DNA of 64,000 nucleotides from Paenibacillus swuensis (GTDB taxonomy: Bacteria; Bacillota; Bacilli; Paenibacillales; DY6), in contig NZ_CP011388.1 in NCBI RefSeq assembly GCF_001644605.1, forward strand, positions 2,756,501 to 2,820,500, written 5' to 3'. Below are positions 53,785-62,416 of the stretch, one piece after another (position 1 is the first letter of the stretch; each line of letters starts with the position of its first letter). Both the position numbers and the translations under genes were made by a program. Under the pieces are notes generated by a model. That model saw only the letters and a list, made by a program, of their open reading frames with translations, was not told the origin of the DNA and made no database searches.

Positions 53785-56100
53785 ATGTCCAAGCAACAAC
53801 CACGCAGAGGCAAGTCCAACCCGGCGAACACGCAACAATTTCAAGGTGTTATCGGCCGTACCGTGGAGGATTCCGTTGCGGATTGGTCCGGCATCAGCCG
53901 AGCTGAAAAGGATTCGCCCAACGTTGTATTTATCGTATTGGATGACACGGGTTTCGCGCATCTGGGCTGCTATGGCTCGACGATTACGACCTCCAATCTC
54001 GATGATCTGGCCGCTAAGGGACTGCGTTACACCAACTTTCACACGAACTCGATGTGCTCTCCGACACGCGCGTCCCTCTTGACCGGGCGCAATTCCCACA
54101 CGGCCGGTGTGTCCATGATTACGGAATTCCAGAACGGTTTCCCCAACGCCCGGGGCAAAATCAGCAAGCAAACCGGCACGCTGGCCGAGATTCTGAAGGA
54201 ACAAGGGTATAACACCATCGCGGTGGGCAAGTGGCATCTGGTGCCGGGCGAGGAGCAGACGTTCGCGGGTCCTTTTGACGGATGGCCGACAGGGAAAGGC
54301 TTTGAGCATTATTACGGCTTCCTGAAAGGGGAGACGGACCAATACAACCCCGAATTGGTTTCCTATCATACGACCGTCAAACCGGGCAAATCCGCCGCGG
54401 AAGGGTACCATCTGACTGAGGATTTAACCGACAGGGCCATTGACTTTGTACGCAATCAAAAAGCGGCCGCGCCGCACAACCCCTTCTTCTTATATCTCGC
54501 TTACGGAGCGACTCATGCACCCCATCAGGCGCCTAAAGCATACATAGATAAATACAAAGGTAAATTCAATCAGGGCTGGGACGCGATTCGTGAAGAATGG
54601 TTTTCCCGGCAAAAGTCGCAGGGCGTCATCCCGCAGAATACGGAGCTGCCCGCCCGCAATCCTCTCGTTAAACCTTGGAGCGAGTTAGGCGAAGAGGAAA
54701 AGACGCTTTTTGCCCGCGCGCAGGAGGTGTTTGCGGGGTATCTGGAGCATACCGACGACCAGATCGGGCGGCTCACCGCGTATCTTAAAGAGATTGACCA
54801 ATTCGATAATACGATTATCGTGTTGATCTCAGATAACGGAGCAAGCCCTGAAGGCGGACAGAACGGCACTTTGAACGAATATAAGCACTTTAACGGACTG
54901 CCTTCCGATCCCCGGGAGGACATCAAACGCATCGATGAGCTCGGGACAGAAACGGTCTATAACCATTATCCGTTGGGTTGGGCCCATGCGGGGAACACCC
55001 CGCTCAAATGGTACAAAACCTGGGTGCACGCGGGCGGCGTCAAGGATCCGCTTATAATTTCTTACCCTAACGGCATTCGTGACGGCGGCGGGGTGCGAAA
55101 TCAGTATCATCATGTGACGGATATCGTTCCTACCGTATTGGAATTGCTCAATCTGGAAGCGCCCGCCAGTCTGGGCGGCGTTACCCAGAAACCGATTCAA
55201 GGCGTGAGTCTGGCCTACTCGTTCGACAATCCGACGGCCAAGTCCCGTAAGCAGACGCAGTATTACGAAATGCTGGGTCATCGCGCCATCTGGCATGACG
55301 GCTGGAAAGCGGTGACGAACCATGTGCCGGGCAGCTCGTTCGAGTCAGATCGCTGGGAGTTATACCACGAAGCCGAGGATTATTCCGAGAGCAGGGACCT
55401 ATCCGCCTTGTATCCCGATAAGCTTCGGGAGTTGATCGAGCGTTGGTGGGCTGAAGCGGGCAAGTATGAAGTGCTGCCGATTGACGGGCGCACCATGATG
55501 GAGCGGGCATTCGACTCCAACCTGAACCGGCCGCTAAGTCCTCAGGCGCAAGAAGATGGGAAAGGGAACATTACGTTCCGTTTCAAGCCGTCGAATCTTC
55601 AGCTTCATGCGATGCAGGCGCCGTTCGTCAGCAATCGGGCGCATCGCATTACAGCCGAAGTGGAGCGGGCAGATCCCGACGAGCGGGGGGTATTGGTTGC
55701 GGACGGAAACCGGTTCGGCGGCTATGCGCTCTTCGTTCAGGATAACCGGTTGGTGTACCATTACAATTGGCTGGGTGAAGCGCATTACACGATTACTTCG
55801 GAAGCCATATTGCCGCTCGGATCGGTTACGGTAGAAGCCGAATTCACGCCGACCGGCGCACATGAAGGGACAATCACGCTTTACGTTCAAGGCGCAGCGG
55901 CGGGGCAAGGTGAAATTCGCACGGCGCAGCTGAAAGGGCCCGGTGTGTTTGCGGTTGGTACCAATGTGTTGTCACCCGTCAGTCCTGCTTATTCAGGCGA
56001 ATTCCCTTATAGCGGCGTATTGAAAGAAGTTAGAATTCAGTATCGGGTACAGCATACCGATGCTGCCGAGCTGTTGGAGCTGGAGTTAGCCTCAGAGTGA
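53785..56100 (+). CDS. Cysteine-type sulfatase (arylsulfatase family)
   Basis: A 771-residue sulfatase. The metal-binding VVFIVLDDTGFAHLGCYGS opens the domain near residue 48. The sulfatase signature CSPTRASLLTG starts at residue 91; its Cys must be oxidised to formylglycine, so an FGE is needed (one is encoded at 61124-62086). VGKWHL near residue 149 and VLISDNGASPEGG near residue 350 complete the metal site. The last 180 residues look like a beta-sandwich. There is no signal peptide, so it would hydrolyse sulfate esters in the cytoplasm after import. ATAGGAGG precedes the ATG. Confidence 0.92.
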   Translation: MSKQQPRRGKSNPANTQQFQGVIGRTVEDSVADWSGISRAEKDSPNVVFIVLDDTGFAHLGCYGSTITTSNLDDLAAKGLRYTNFHTNSMCSPTRASLLTGRNSHTAGVSMITEFQNGFPNARGKISKQTGTLAEILKEQGYNTIAVGKWHLVPGEEQTFAGPFDGWPTGKGFEHYYGFLKGETDQYNPELVSYHTTVKPGKSAAEGYHLTEDLTDRAIDFVRNQKAAAPHNPFFLYLAYGATHAPHQAPKAYIDKYKGKFNQGWDAIREEWFSRQKSQGVIPQNTELPARNPLVKPWSELGEEEKTLFARAQEVFAGYLEHTDDQIGRLTAYLKEIDQFDNTIIVLISDNGASPEGGQNGTLNEYKHFNGLPSDPREDIKRIDELGTETVYNHYPLGWAHAGNTPLKWYKTWVHAGGVKDPLIISYPNGIRDGGGVRNQYHHVTDIVPTVLELLNLEAPASLGGVTQKPIQGVSLAYSFDNPTAKSRKQTQYYEMLGHRAIWHDGWKAVTNHVPGSSFESDRWELYHEAEDYSESRDLSALYPDKLRELIERWWAEAGKYEVLPIDGRTMMERAFDSNLNRPLSPQAQEDGKGNITFRFKPSNLQLHAMQAPFVSNRAHRITAEVERADPDERGVLVADGNRFGGYALFVQDNRLVYHYNWLGEAHYTITSEAILPLGSVTVEAEFTPTGAHEGTITLYVQGAAAGQGEIRTAQLKGPGVFAVGTNVLSPVSPAYSGEFPYSGVLKEVRIQYRVQHTDAAELLELELASE

Positions 56101-56119
56101 AATTTTAGTGAAAAAAGGG

Positions 56120-56148
56120 TTGACGACTACATCCAACCGAGCTATAGT
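56120..56148 (+). promoter_or_regulatory. Promoter of the sulfonate/sulfate-ester transporter operon
   Basis: TTGACG (56120-56125) and TATAGT (56143-56148) are separated by 17 nt. AACCAGTAGG (56164-56173) follows at nearly the same distance as in the sulfatase promoter. Confidence 0.85.
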
Positions 56149-56197
56149 AATTAAAACACACTAAACCAGTAGGAATAGTTTAATATTAGCGGAAGCC

Positions 56198-56247
56198 GAC
56201 CGAACAACCGGAGGCGCCTTACAGTTAAGTCTGTAACGGCGCCTTTT
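56198..56247 (+). terminator. Leader motif and attenuator-like terminator before the ABC operon
   Basis: ACCGAACAACCGGAG (56199-56213) runs into a 12-bp hairpin with one bulge (56213-56224 with 56231-56243), then TTTT. The 15-base motif matches the one before the sulfatase at 12 positions. Confidence 0.75.
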
Positions 56248-56292
56248 GCCGTTTCCGGAGCCAAATCCCATAACTTGTTGGAGGTGTACAAT

Positions 56293-57060
56293 ATGTCGCC
56301 ATTATTGGAGATTCGTCATTTGCACAAAACGTTTCACGGTCAAGGCAGCAGCACACCCGCATTACGGAACATTGATCTCTCCGTGAAGGAGAAGGAGTTC
56401 GTAAGCATCATTGGTCCGAGCGGCTGCGGCAAAAGTACGTTACTGAAAATCGCGGCGGGCTTAGATACGGAATTTGAAGGCACGCTGCTGCTGGATGGGG
56501 CCAAGGTGGAGAAGCCTAGCAAGAATCAAGGATTTATATTTCAAGAGCACCGGTTGTTTCCGTGGTTAACCGTGGAGAAGAACATTGCGGCGGATTTATC
56601 ACTCAGCGATCCGAATATTAAGGACAAAGTGCAGGATGCGATCCGGTTGGTGAAACTGGAAGGCTTCGAGAAGGCTTTCCCGAAACAACTTTCGGGCGGC
56701 ATGTCGCAACGCGTCGCCATCGCTAGAGCGTTGATTCGCAAGCCGAAGGTGCTGCTCCTGGATGAACCGTTCGGCGCCTTGGACGCGTTCACCCGGCAGC
56801 ATATGCAGGAAGTGCTGCTGGACATCTGGGAGACGAACCGAACGACGATGCTGTTTGTGACGCATGATATCGATGAAGCGGTATTTCTCTCGAACCGTGT
56901 GGTGGTCATGGGAGCCAGGCCCGGCACGATTAAGCGAATTCTTCCGGTGGATTTACCATATCCGCGGAAACGGACAGGGACGTCGTTTCAACAACTGCGG
57001 CAAGAGGTATTGGAGACGTTCGAGCATAACGATGAGCTGAAAGATGAGTTTGTAATATAG
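56293..57060 (+). CDS. ssuB: Sulfonate/sulfate-ester ABC transporter, ATP-binding protein (SsuB/TauB-like)
   Basis: A 255-residue ATPase with Walker [10 protein letters not shown] near residue 42, Q-loop in [15 protein letters not shown], signature [15 protein letters not shown] near residue 135 and Walker [13 protein letters not shown]. The QEHRLFPW and PFGALD forms are typical of the nitrate/sulfonate/taurine import family. ATG 56293 has GGAGG 8 nt upstream; the TTG-started frame from 56275 is less likely. It is first in an operon ordered ATPase, binding protein, permease, dioxygenase. Confidence 0.92.
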   Translation: MSPLLEIRHLHKTFHGQGSSTPALRNIDLSVKEKEFVSIIGPSGCGKSTLLKIAAGLDTEFEGTLLLDGAKVEKPSKNQGFIFQEHRLFPWLTVEKNIAADLSLSDPNIKDKVQDAIRLVKLEGFEKAFPKQLSGGMSQRVAIARALIRKPKVLLLDEPFGALDAFTRQHMQEVLLDIWETNRTTMLFVTHDIDEAVFLSNRVVVMGARPGTIKRILPVDLPYPRKRTGTSFQQLRQEVLETFEHNDELKDEFVI

Positions 57061-57072
57061 GGGGAACGTGAA

Positions 57073-58134
57073 ATGAGCCACGCAACGAACGTAAAGAAAC
57101 GGTTGGTCCAAGGAAAGCTGACAGCGATCCTGATCTTATTATTCGCTTCCATCGCGACGGGCTGCGGAAACGGAGAGGAGAAGGCTGCCGCTACGGCGTC
57201 AACGGATTCCAATGCGGCATCAGGCGCCAAAGAGAAATTCACCGTTAACATCGGTATTAATTCCGGTATCGGGGTGTTGGCGTTGGCCAAGGAGAAGGGA
57301 TTCTTCAAGGAGGCTTATGCCGAAATTAACGCGGATGTCACGTTTGCGGATTTCCCGACAGGTCCGCCGCTCGTGGAAGCCGTTGCCGCGGAGCGTATTG
57401 ACTTAGGGTACTTGGGGGACGCGGCGGCCATTGGCGCTTTGACCGGTAATATTCCGATTACGCTGCTTTCGCAAGTGTCCGACGGCAAGCAAGGTTTGAA
57501 CCATCTGCTGGTTCACAAGGACAGCCCGATTCAGAAGGTTGAGGATCTGAAGGGCAAGAAGATCGCCCTGACGAAAGGCACAGTGTTCCACGTCTTTCTG
57601 GTGAAAGCGCTGAATCAGGTTGGACTGAAGGAAACGGATGTGGAGATCATTCATTTGCAGCCGGATGAGGGCCAACCCGCCTTTGAGTCCAAAGCGGTGG
57701 ACGCGTGGATCATCTCCAATCCCTATGTCGGTCTGCAAGTGCAGAAGAACGGGGCTCAAATCATTGCCGACGGAGAAAGTCTGGATCTGCCCGCGCCTAT
57801 CTTTAGTTTTGTCCGTAACGAATTTGCCGAGAAGCATCCCGAAGCCGTTGAAATTTTCCTGAAGGTGTTTAATGAAACGCTGGAATATGAGCGTAACCAC
57901 AAGGATGAGGCGCTTGAACTGTATGCCAAGTTGAAGAAGGTTGACAAGCAAGTCATTGCCTCGGTGCTGAAGACTTCTCCATCCGTAAACACACCAATTT
58001 CGCCGGAAGTGGTTCAGTTCGAACAGAATACCGCGGATTTACTTTATGACCTTAAGTTTCTGAAAAAGAAAATTGAAATTGCGAAATTCATCAATAACGA
58101 CTATGTGCAAAAAGTGAATGGAGGTAATCCCTAA
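57073..58134 (+). CDS. ssuA: Sulfonate/sulfate-ester ABC transporter, substrate-binding lipoprotein (SsuA-like)
   Basis: A 353-residue binding protein. A lipoprotein signal peptide ends in IATGC (Cys near residue 32). The body follows the SsuA/TauA type: GINSGIGVLALAKEKGFFKE near residue 60, FADFPTGPPLVEAVAAERID near residue 95, GDAAAIGALTGNIPI, and ALTKGTVFHVFLVKALNQVG near residue 170. It captures alkanesulfonates or sulfate esters outside the cell. It overlaps the permease start by 1 nt. Confidence 0.9.
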   Translation: MSHATNVKKRLVQGKLTAILILLFASIATGCGNGEEKAAATASTDSNAASGAKEKFTVNIGINSGIGVLALAKEKGFFKEAYAEINADVTFADFPTGPPLVEAVAAERIDLGYLGDAAAIGALTGNIPITLLSQVSDGKQGLNHLLVHKDSPIQKVEDLKGKKIALTKGTVFHVFLVKALNQVGLKETDVEIIHLQPDEGQPAFESKAVDAWIISNPYVGLQVQKNGAQIIADGESLDLPAPIFSFVRNEFAEKHPEAVEIFLKVFNETLEYERNHKDEALELYAKLKKVDKQVIASVLKTSPSVNTPISPEVVQFEQNTADLLYDLKFLKKKIEIAKFINNDYVQKVNGGNP

Positions 58135-59009
58135 TGGCGATACCCAGCGATAAGTTGACCCCGCCGGTCATCAGCCCGGCAGCCAAGCCGGTTCCCGCGC
58201 GCCAACCGTCCGGCCGTACGAACCAGGGAAGCTCCCATCGTTCCAATCGCAAGTGGGCCGTAGCGCTGAAAGGTCTGCTGCTGCCGCTCACGTTGCTGCT
58301 TCTGTGGCAGACGGCGTCCTCCAGGGGTTGGCTATCGCCAACCATGCTGCCTTCCCCTATTTTGATCGCCAAGGAGTTCTGGCAATTGATCATCACCGGG
58401 GAGTTGTGGCTTCACCTGAGAGTCAGCGTGGTCCGCGCGGCATTGGGCTTTCTTCTGGGCGGATCGCTGGGCCTGGCTTTCGGCCTGGCTGTGGGTTTGT
58501 TCCGCAGAGCGGAGCATGTGTTTGATCCCTCAATCCAGATGTTGCGTACCATACCGCATTTGGCCATCACGCCCTTATTTATTCTTTGGTTCGGATTCGG
58601 CGAGTTATCGAAGGTGCTTCTCATTTCGCTTGGGGCCTTTTTCCCCTTATATGTAAATACGTTTCTAGGCGTTCGCAGTGTGGATTCCAAACTGTTTGAC
58701 GTCGCGAAGGTACTGGAATTCAACCGGTGGAAGCAGTTAACGAAGCTTGTGCTGCCGGCCGCCTTGCCCAATGTGTTATTGGGTTTGAGGCTGTCCATCG
58801 GGATTGCCTGGCTGGGCTTGGTCGTAGCGGAACTGATGGGTTCGAGCGAAGGCATCGGGTACATGATTACGGATGCCCGTCAATTCAGCCGCACGGCGGT
58901 CGTGTTCGTCGGGATTATGCTCTTCGCGGTTGTAGGTAAACTGGCCGATTCCTTCGTGCGTTTGCTGGAGAATCGGTTGCTGCGTTGGCGGGATAGTTAC
59001 AAAGGTTAA
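58134..59009 (+). CDS. ssuC: Sulfonate/sulfate-ester ABC transporter, permease (SsuC-like)
   Basis: A 291-residue permease. After a Pro/Arg/Ser-rich cytoplasmic N-terminus (about 40 residues) come about six membrane segments. The family text RTIPHLAITPLFILWFGFGE near residue 138 and the loop FDVAKVLEFNRWKQLTKLVLP near residue 187 are typical of the SsuC/TauC group. The start ATG overlaps the previous TAA by one base. The TauD-like dioxygenase gene follows after 37 bp. Confidence 0.92.
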   Translation: MAIPSDKLTPPVISPAAKPVPARQPSGRTNQGSSHRSNRKWAVALKGLLLPLTLLLLWQTASSRGWLSPTMLPSPILIAKEFWQLIITGELWLHLRVSVVRAALGFLLGGSLGLAFGLAVGLFRRAEHVFDPSIQMLRTIPHLAITPLFILWFGFGELSKVLLISLGAFFPLYVNTFLGVRSVDSKLFDVAKVLEFNRWKQLTKLVLPAALPNVLLGLRLSIGIAWLGLVVAELMGSSEGIGYMITDARQFSRTAVVFVGIMLFAVVGKLADSFVRLLENRLLRWRDSYKG

Positions 59010-59046
59010 GCGTTCCATACCGCGTAATTAAGAGAGGAGAATGAAC

Positions 59047-60018
59047 ATGTCGGAAGCATTAGCATCTTCATCCAACAGTAAGGCTAGAACGAAGGAAGCC
59101 CCTAACGTTCCCGTGGTGGAGAACATTGAATTGCCTCGGTGGGGGTTGCACCAAGGACCCATTCCATTGAGAAGATTGTCGGAAGGCGCATCGGAAGCTC
59201 CGTACACGCTCTTTAAATTGAAACCGCTGGGTCCTATTATCGGAGCGGAAATTGAAGGCGTCCTTCTGGATGGCGAGATTACCCCTTCGTTGCAGGCTGA
59301 ACTCCACCGCGCGCTCCTCGAATGGAAAGTTCTCTTCTTCCGGAATCAGGTGATTACCTCTCAGGAGCACGCGGCCTTCGCGAAGCTGTGGGGACCGCTG
59401 GAAAGCCATCCGTTCCTGCCGCGGGGCGATTCCGAGGAGGTAACCCGGTTTGCGAAAGACGCGAATACGGCCGGATACGAGAATAACTGGCATACGGATG
59501 TTACCTGGCGACTGGAACCCGCGCTTGGCAGTGTGCTTCGCTTGACGGAAGTGCCTGAATACGGCGGGGATACGTTGTGGGCGGACATGGCCGCGGCCTA
59601 CGACAATTTGCCCGATGTCATCAAGGAGAAGATCGATGGTCTGACCGCCATCCATGATTTCACCCATGTATTCGGGCGGAATCTGCCGCCGGACCTGCTG
59701 GCCGCCAAACAGGAGGAATTTCCGCCGGCGGAGCACCCGGTTGTGCGGACGCATCCGGAAACCGGACGGAAAACGCTGTTCGTGAATGCAGCGTTTACCA
59801 CCCGCATCGTAGGTCTGGAACCGGACGAGAGCCGCAGCTTGCTCCTGTACCTGTTTCGGCAGGCGAGTCTCCCGGAATATCAGGTGCGATTCCGTTGGGA
59901 AGCGAACAGTGTCGCTTTCTGGGATAACCGGGCTACCCAGCATTACGCCGTGTCGGATTACTTTCCGCAGCGCCGCGTAGCGGAGCGCATTTCCATCGCG
60001 GGCGACCGTCCTTATTAG
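59047..60018 (+). CDS. TauD/AtsK-like 2-oxoglutarate-dependent dioxygenase
   Basis: A 323-residue Fe(II)/2-oxoglutarate dioxygenase of the TauD/TfdA family. The iron-binding HxD lies in NNWHTDVTW near residue 140. The second His lies in NRATQHYAVSDYF near residue 299, and the 2-oxoglutarate Arg in RRVAERISIAG just after. FRNQVITSQEHAAFAKLWGP is a family block. Such enzymes cleave taurine, alkylsulfonates or alkyl sulfates to release sulfite or sulfate. ATG 59047 gives a better spacing to AGAGGAG than ATG 59041. It ends the ssuBAC-type operon and probably handles the imported substrate. Confidence 0.88.
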   Translation: MSEALASSSNSKARTKEAPNVPVVENIELPRWGLHQGPIPLRRLSEGASEAPYTLFKLKPLGPIIGAEIEGVLLDGEITPSLQAELHRALLEWKVLFFRNQVITSQEHAAFAKLWGPLESHPFLPRGDSEEVTRFAKDANTAGYENNWHTDVTWRLEPALGSVLRLTEVPEYGGDTLWADMAAAYDNLPDVIKEKIDGLTAIHDFTHVFGRNLPPDLLAAKQEEFPPAEHPVVRTHPETGRKTLFVNAAFTTRIVGLEPDESRSLLLYLFRQASLPEYQVRFRWEANSVAFWDNRATQHYAVSDYFPQRRVAERISIAGDRPY

Positions 60019-60031
60019 CACATTACGCAGT

Positions 60032-60082
60032 AAATAAGCTTCTTCCATTCAGGCGGTTCCTGAGGGAGAAGCTTATTTTTTT
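60032..60082 (+). terminator. Terminator after the dioxygenase gene
   Basis: AAATAAGCTTCT (60032-60043) pairs with AGAAGCTTATTT (60067-60078), followed by more T. It may also act for the convergent uvsE gene. Confidence 0.85.
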
Positions 60083-60093
60083 GCGGACACGGA

Positions 60094-61041
60094 CTACCAT
60101 TCCAGGACGGCGCCGTCCAACCGCTTAACCCCGCGGATTTTGCCCAGATCTTCGGCGAGCTTGAAGACGGCGAAATCCTTCATTTTGGCCTCGACCACAA
60201 CATCGATCTGCTCTAGTCCGGCCTCTTTGCAGGCTTTAAGGAACTGGGACAGGGGCTCTGGATCCACATAGTCGGCATGCGCGCGAAACTCCTTCTCACT
60301 CTTGGGCGAGGAAACGTGAATTTTCATGGGAATATCACCCCAGGTCGACTGAATACGGTTAATGATGCTAATCGCTGTAATTTCCGATGGATTGCACCAA
60401 TCATGATGGAGATCAAGCACCAAGGGACGGCGGATTCGCTCGCAAACCGCGAGGGTTTCCTCAAGTGTGTAGGTTTTGTCGTCATTCTCAAACGTCAGCC
60501 TGCGCTTCACATGCTCGGGCACGAGCTCCCAATTGGCGTATAACCGCTCCACCGCAGATGATTTATCCCCGTACACACCGCCGATGTGAATGTTGATAAC
60601 ACCGGATTCATCCATACCCATGCCGTCCAGAATGGCCGCATGATATTCCAGATCATGAATCGCCGCAGCCACAACCGCGTCACTACCGTTCAGCAACGTA
60701 AACTGATTCGGGTGCATCGTCAGACGAATTCCCTCTTTGCGCGCGTAGGCTCCCAATTGTTTCAGTTCTTTCTTATAAATGCGGCCGACATCCAGCATGA
60801 CATCGGGGTGCGTCGCCAGCGGCACGAGCTGGGAAGAGAGGCGGAACGTCTTCACGCCGTGGGCCGCGTTGAAATACAGAATGCGTTGCGTCGCCCGCAA
60901 ATTGTTATGTCCTACTTCGATGGCCCGCTTCAGTGCGTCCTCTCGCGAGCGTTGGGAGAACAATTTGTACGTGAACGTGGAGCTTGCGGTATTGTTGAAG
61001 ATCCCCAACGCGATGGAGACGAAACCGAGTCTTACGATCAT
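60094..61041 (-). CDS. uvsE: UV damage endonuclease UvdE
   Basis: A 315-residue UV endonuclease with a TIM-barrel fold. Family text includes VRLGFVSIALGI at the start, FRLSSQLVPLATHP near residue 64, LTMHPNQFTLLN near residue 105 (a metal-binding His), VINIHIGGVYGDKSSA near residue 145, and the late VLDLHHDWCNPS near residue 207 with more metal-ligand His residues. It nicks DNA 5' to UV photoproducts. It lies within the sulfur island on the opposite strand, between the dioxygenase and FGE genes, with no functional link apparent. A GGAGG site is upstream. Confidence 0.93.
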   Translation of the reverse strand: MIVRLGFVSIALGIFNNTASSTFTYKLFSQRSREDALKRAIEVGHNNLRATQRILYFNAAHGVKTFRLSSQLVPLATHPDVMLDVGRIYKKELKQLGAYARKEGIRLTMHPNQFTLLNGSDAVVAAAIHDLEYHAAILDGMGMDESGVINIHIGGVYGDKSSAVERLYANWELVPEHVKRRLTFENDDKTYTLEETLAVCERIRRPLVLDLHHDWCNPSEITAISIINRIQSTWGDIPMKIHVSSPKSEKEFRAHADYVDPEPLSQFLKACKEAGLEQIDVVVEAKMKDFAVFKLAEDLGKIRGVKRLDGAVLEW

Positions 61042-61123
61042 GGGATCCTCCTATATCTGGTCCGGTTCTAAGATGTGATTAATATAACCGAAATACAGGA
61101 AAATAAATCCTTCAATCCTCCAT

Positions 61124-62086
61124 TCAGGAACGGACGCATCGAAAGCCGATATTTCCGCTTGAGCTATCGGGCGTATTGGACGAACGCGCCGCAACGCGGT
61201 ATCGGTTGCAATAGGAGTGGTGGCATAGATAGGAGCCGCCGCGCATCGCTTTGCGATTGTGCTCCAGGGAGAAGAAATCGGAGCACATTTCCCATACGTT
61301 GCCTACCATATTGTAAAGCCCGTATCCGTTCGGAGCATACGTGTCCACGGGGGCCGTGCCGATATATCCGTCGCTTCCTTCATTGTTCACGGGAAACTGC
61401 CCCTGCCAAATGTTGCAGCGATGCGCTCCTTCAGGATGCAGCTCATCGCCCCAAGGATATCGCTTCTGGCTTAATCCGCCGCGTGCCGCATATTCCCATT
61501 CGGCCTCGGTGGGAAGCCGCTTACCCGCCCATGCGCTATAAGCCTCCGCATCATGCCAGGTCACATGAACGACCGGATGATTCCAACGGTCGGCAATTCC
61601 GGAATCCGGTCCTTCCGGATGCTGCCACGAGGCTCCTTCCACCACCCACCACCACGGCGCTTCTTGCACGCAATTATTAACTTTGCGCGATTGCTCGGGC
61701 GAGACGAGGGCGTGAAACACAAAGGACCACCCATACCGTTCGGCTTCGGTTACATAACCTGTAGCCCGAATAAATTCACTAAAGGCCGCATTGGTCACCG
61801 CATAGGGGTCGATCTCGAAAGCGGCCACCGTTACTTCGCGTATCGGTCCTTCGCCGTCTGCGGGAAACCCTTCCGCATCATTCGTGCCCATGAGGAACGT
61901 TCCGCCTGGCAGCCGAATCATCTGCTCAGCGTATGTCGGTTGGACCGTTTGGGCAAGGGGATCAAGAAGTGTATTTACTTGTAGCGGAGTCCGACCCCGT
62001 ACATCGGGGTTCGCACTGGTACGGGTATGTATAACGCCGGTTCTGGAACCTGAGCAACAAGATGATTTTTTTTCAAATTCGGACAT
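61124..62086 (-). CDS. Formylglycine-generating enzyme (sulfatase maturation, SUMF1-like)
   Basis: A 320-residue FGE-sulfatase-domain protein. MIRLPGGTFLMGTND opens the domain near residue 61. NHPVVHVTWHDAEAYSAWAG near residue 160 and RLPTEAEWEYAARGG follow. The C-terminal GGSYLCHHSYCNRYRV holds the copper-binding catalytic Cys pair (about Cys288 and Cys293), so it looks like an active FGE rather than an EgtB or PvdO relative. It would convert the CSPTR Cys of the sulfatase to formylglycine. ATG 62086 is chosen for its AAAGGAG site. The early CCSGS segment is an extra cysteine-rich stretch of unknown role. Confidence 0.92.
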   Translation of the reverse strand: MSEFEKKSSCCSGSRTGVIHTRTSANPDVRGRTPLQVNTLLDPLAQTVQPTYAEQMIRLPGGTFLMGTNDAEGFPADGEGPIREVTVAAFEIDPYAVTNAAFSEFIRATGYVTEAERYGWSFVFHALVSPEQSRKVNNCVQEAPWWWVVEGASWQHPEGPDSGIADRWNHPVVHVTWHDAEAYSAWAGKRLPTEAEWEYAARGGLSQKRYPWGDELHPEGAHRCNIWQGQFPVNNEGSDGYIGTAPVDTYAPNGYGLYNMVGNVWEMCSDFFSLEHNRKAMRGGSYLCHHSYCNRYRVAARSSNTPDSSSGNIGFRCVRS

Positions 62087-62416
62087 AATTGATGCTCCTT
62101 TCAATGAATTAAATAATCCTATAAACTTACTTGGTATTATACGCCAAAAAAACAAGAAAATCGATATTCCTTAAGGAAATAGCCCGATTTCTCGCGGGGG
62201 TTAAACTATTTTGCAACCGACAATCCAGAATCCCGTGTTACTGAAGTGATCTTAATCGCCATCACAGCCGCAAAAAAACAAACAAAGCCTGCCGCCACGA
62301 ACGGAACCGTGTAGTACGTATTTTGCAATTCGAATAGGATGAGGGCGGATGTTGGGCTGTCACAGGTAGGCAAAGTTTCATATCCTGTGATAAAAAAGGA
62401 AATGAGGCTATATGGC
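62087..62416. other. Intergenic region between FGE and surface-protein genes
   Basis: No gene is supported in these 330 bp. A minus-strand frame over 62206-62589 is a shadow of the surface-protein gene. The region must hold the promoters for both divergent genes, but I see no pair of boxes good enough to mark. Confidence 0.5.
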
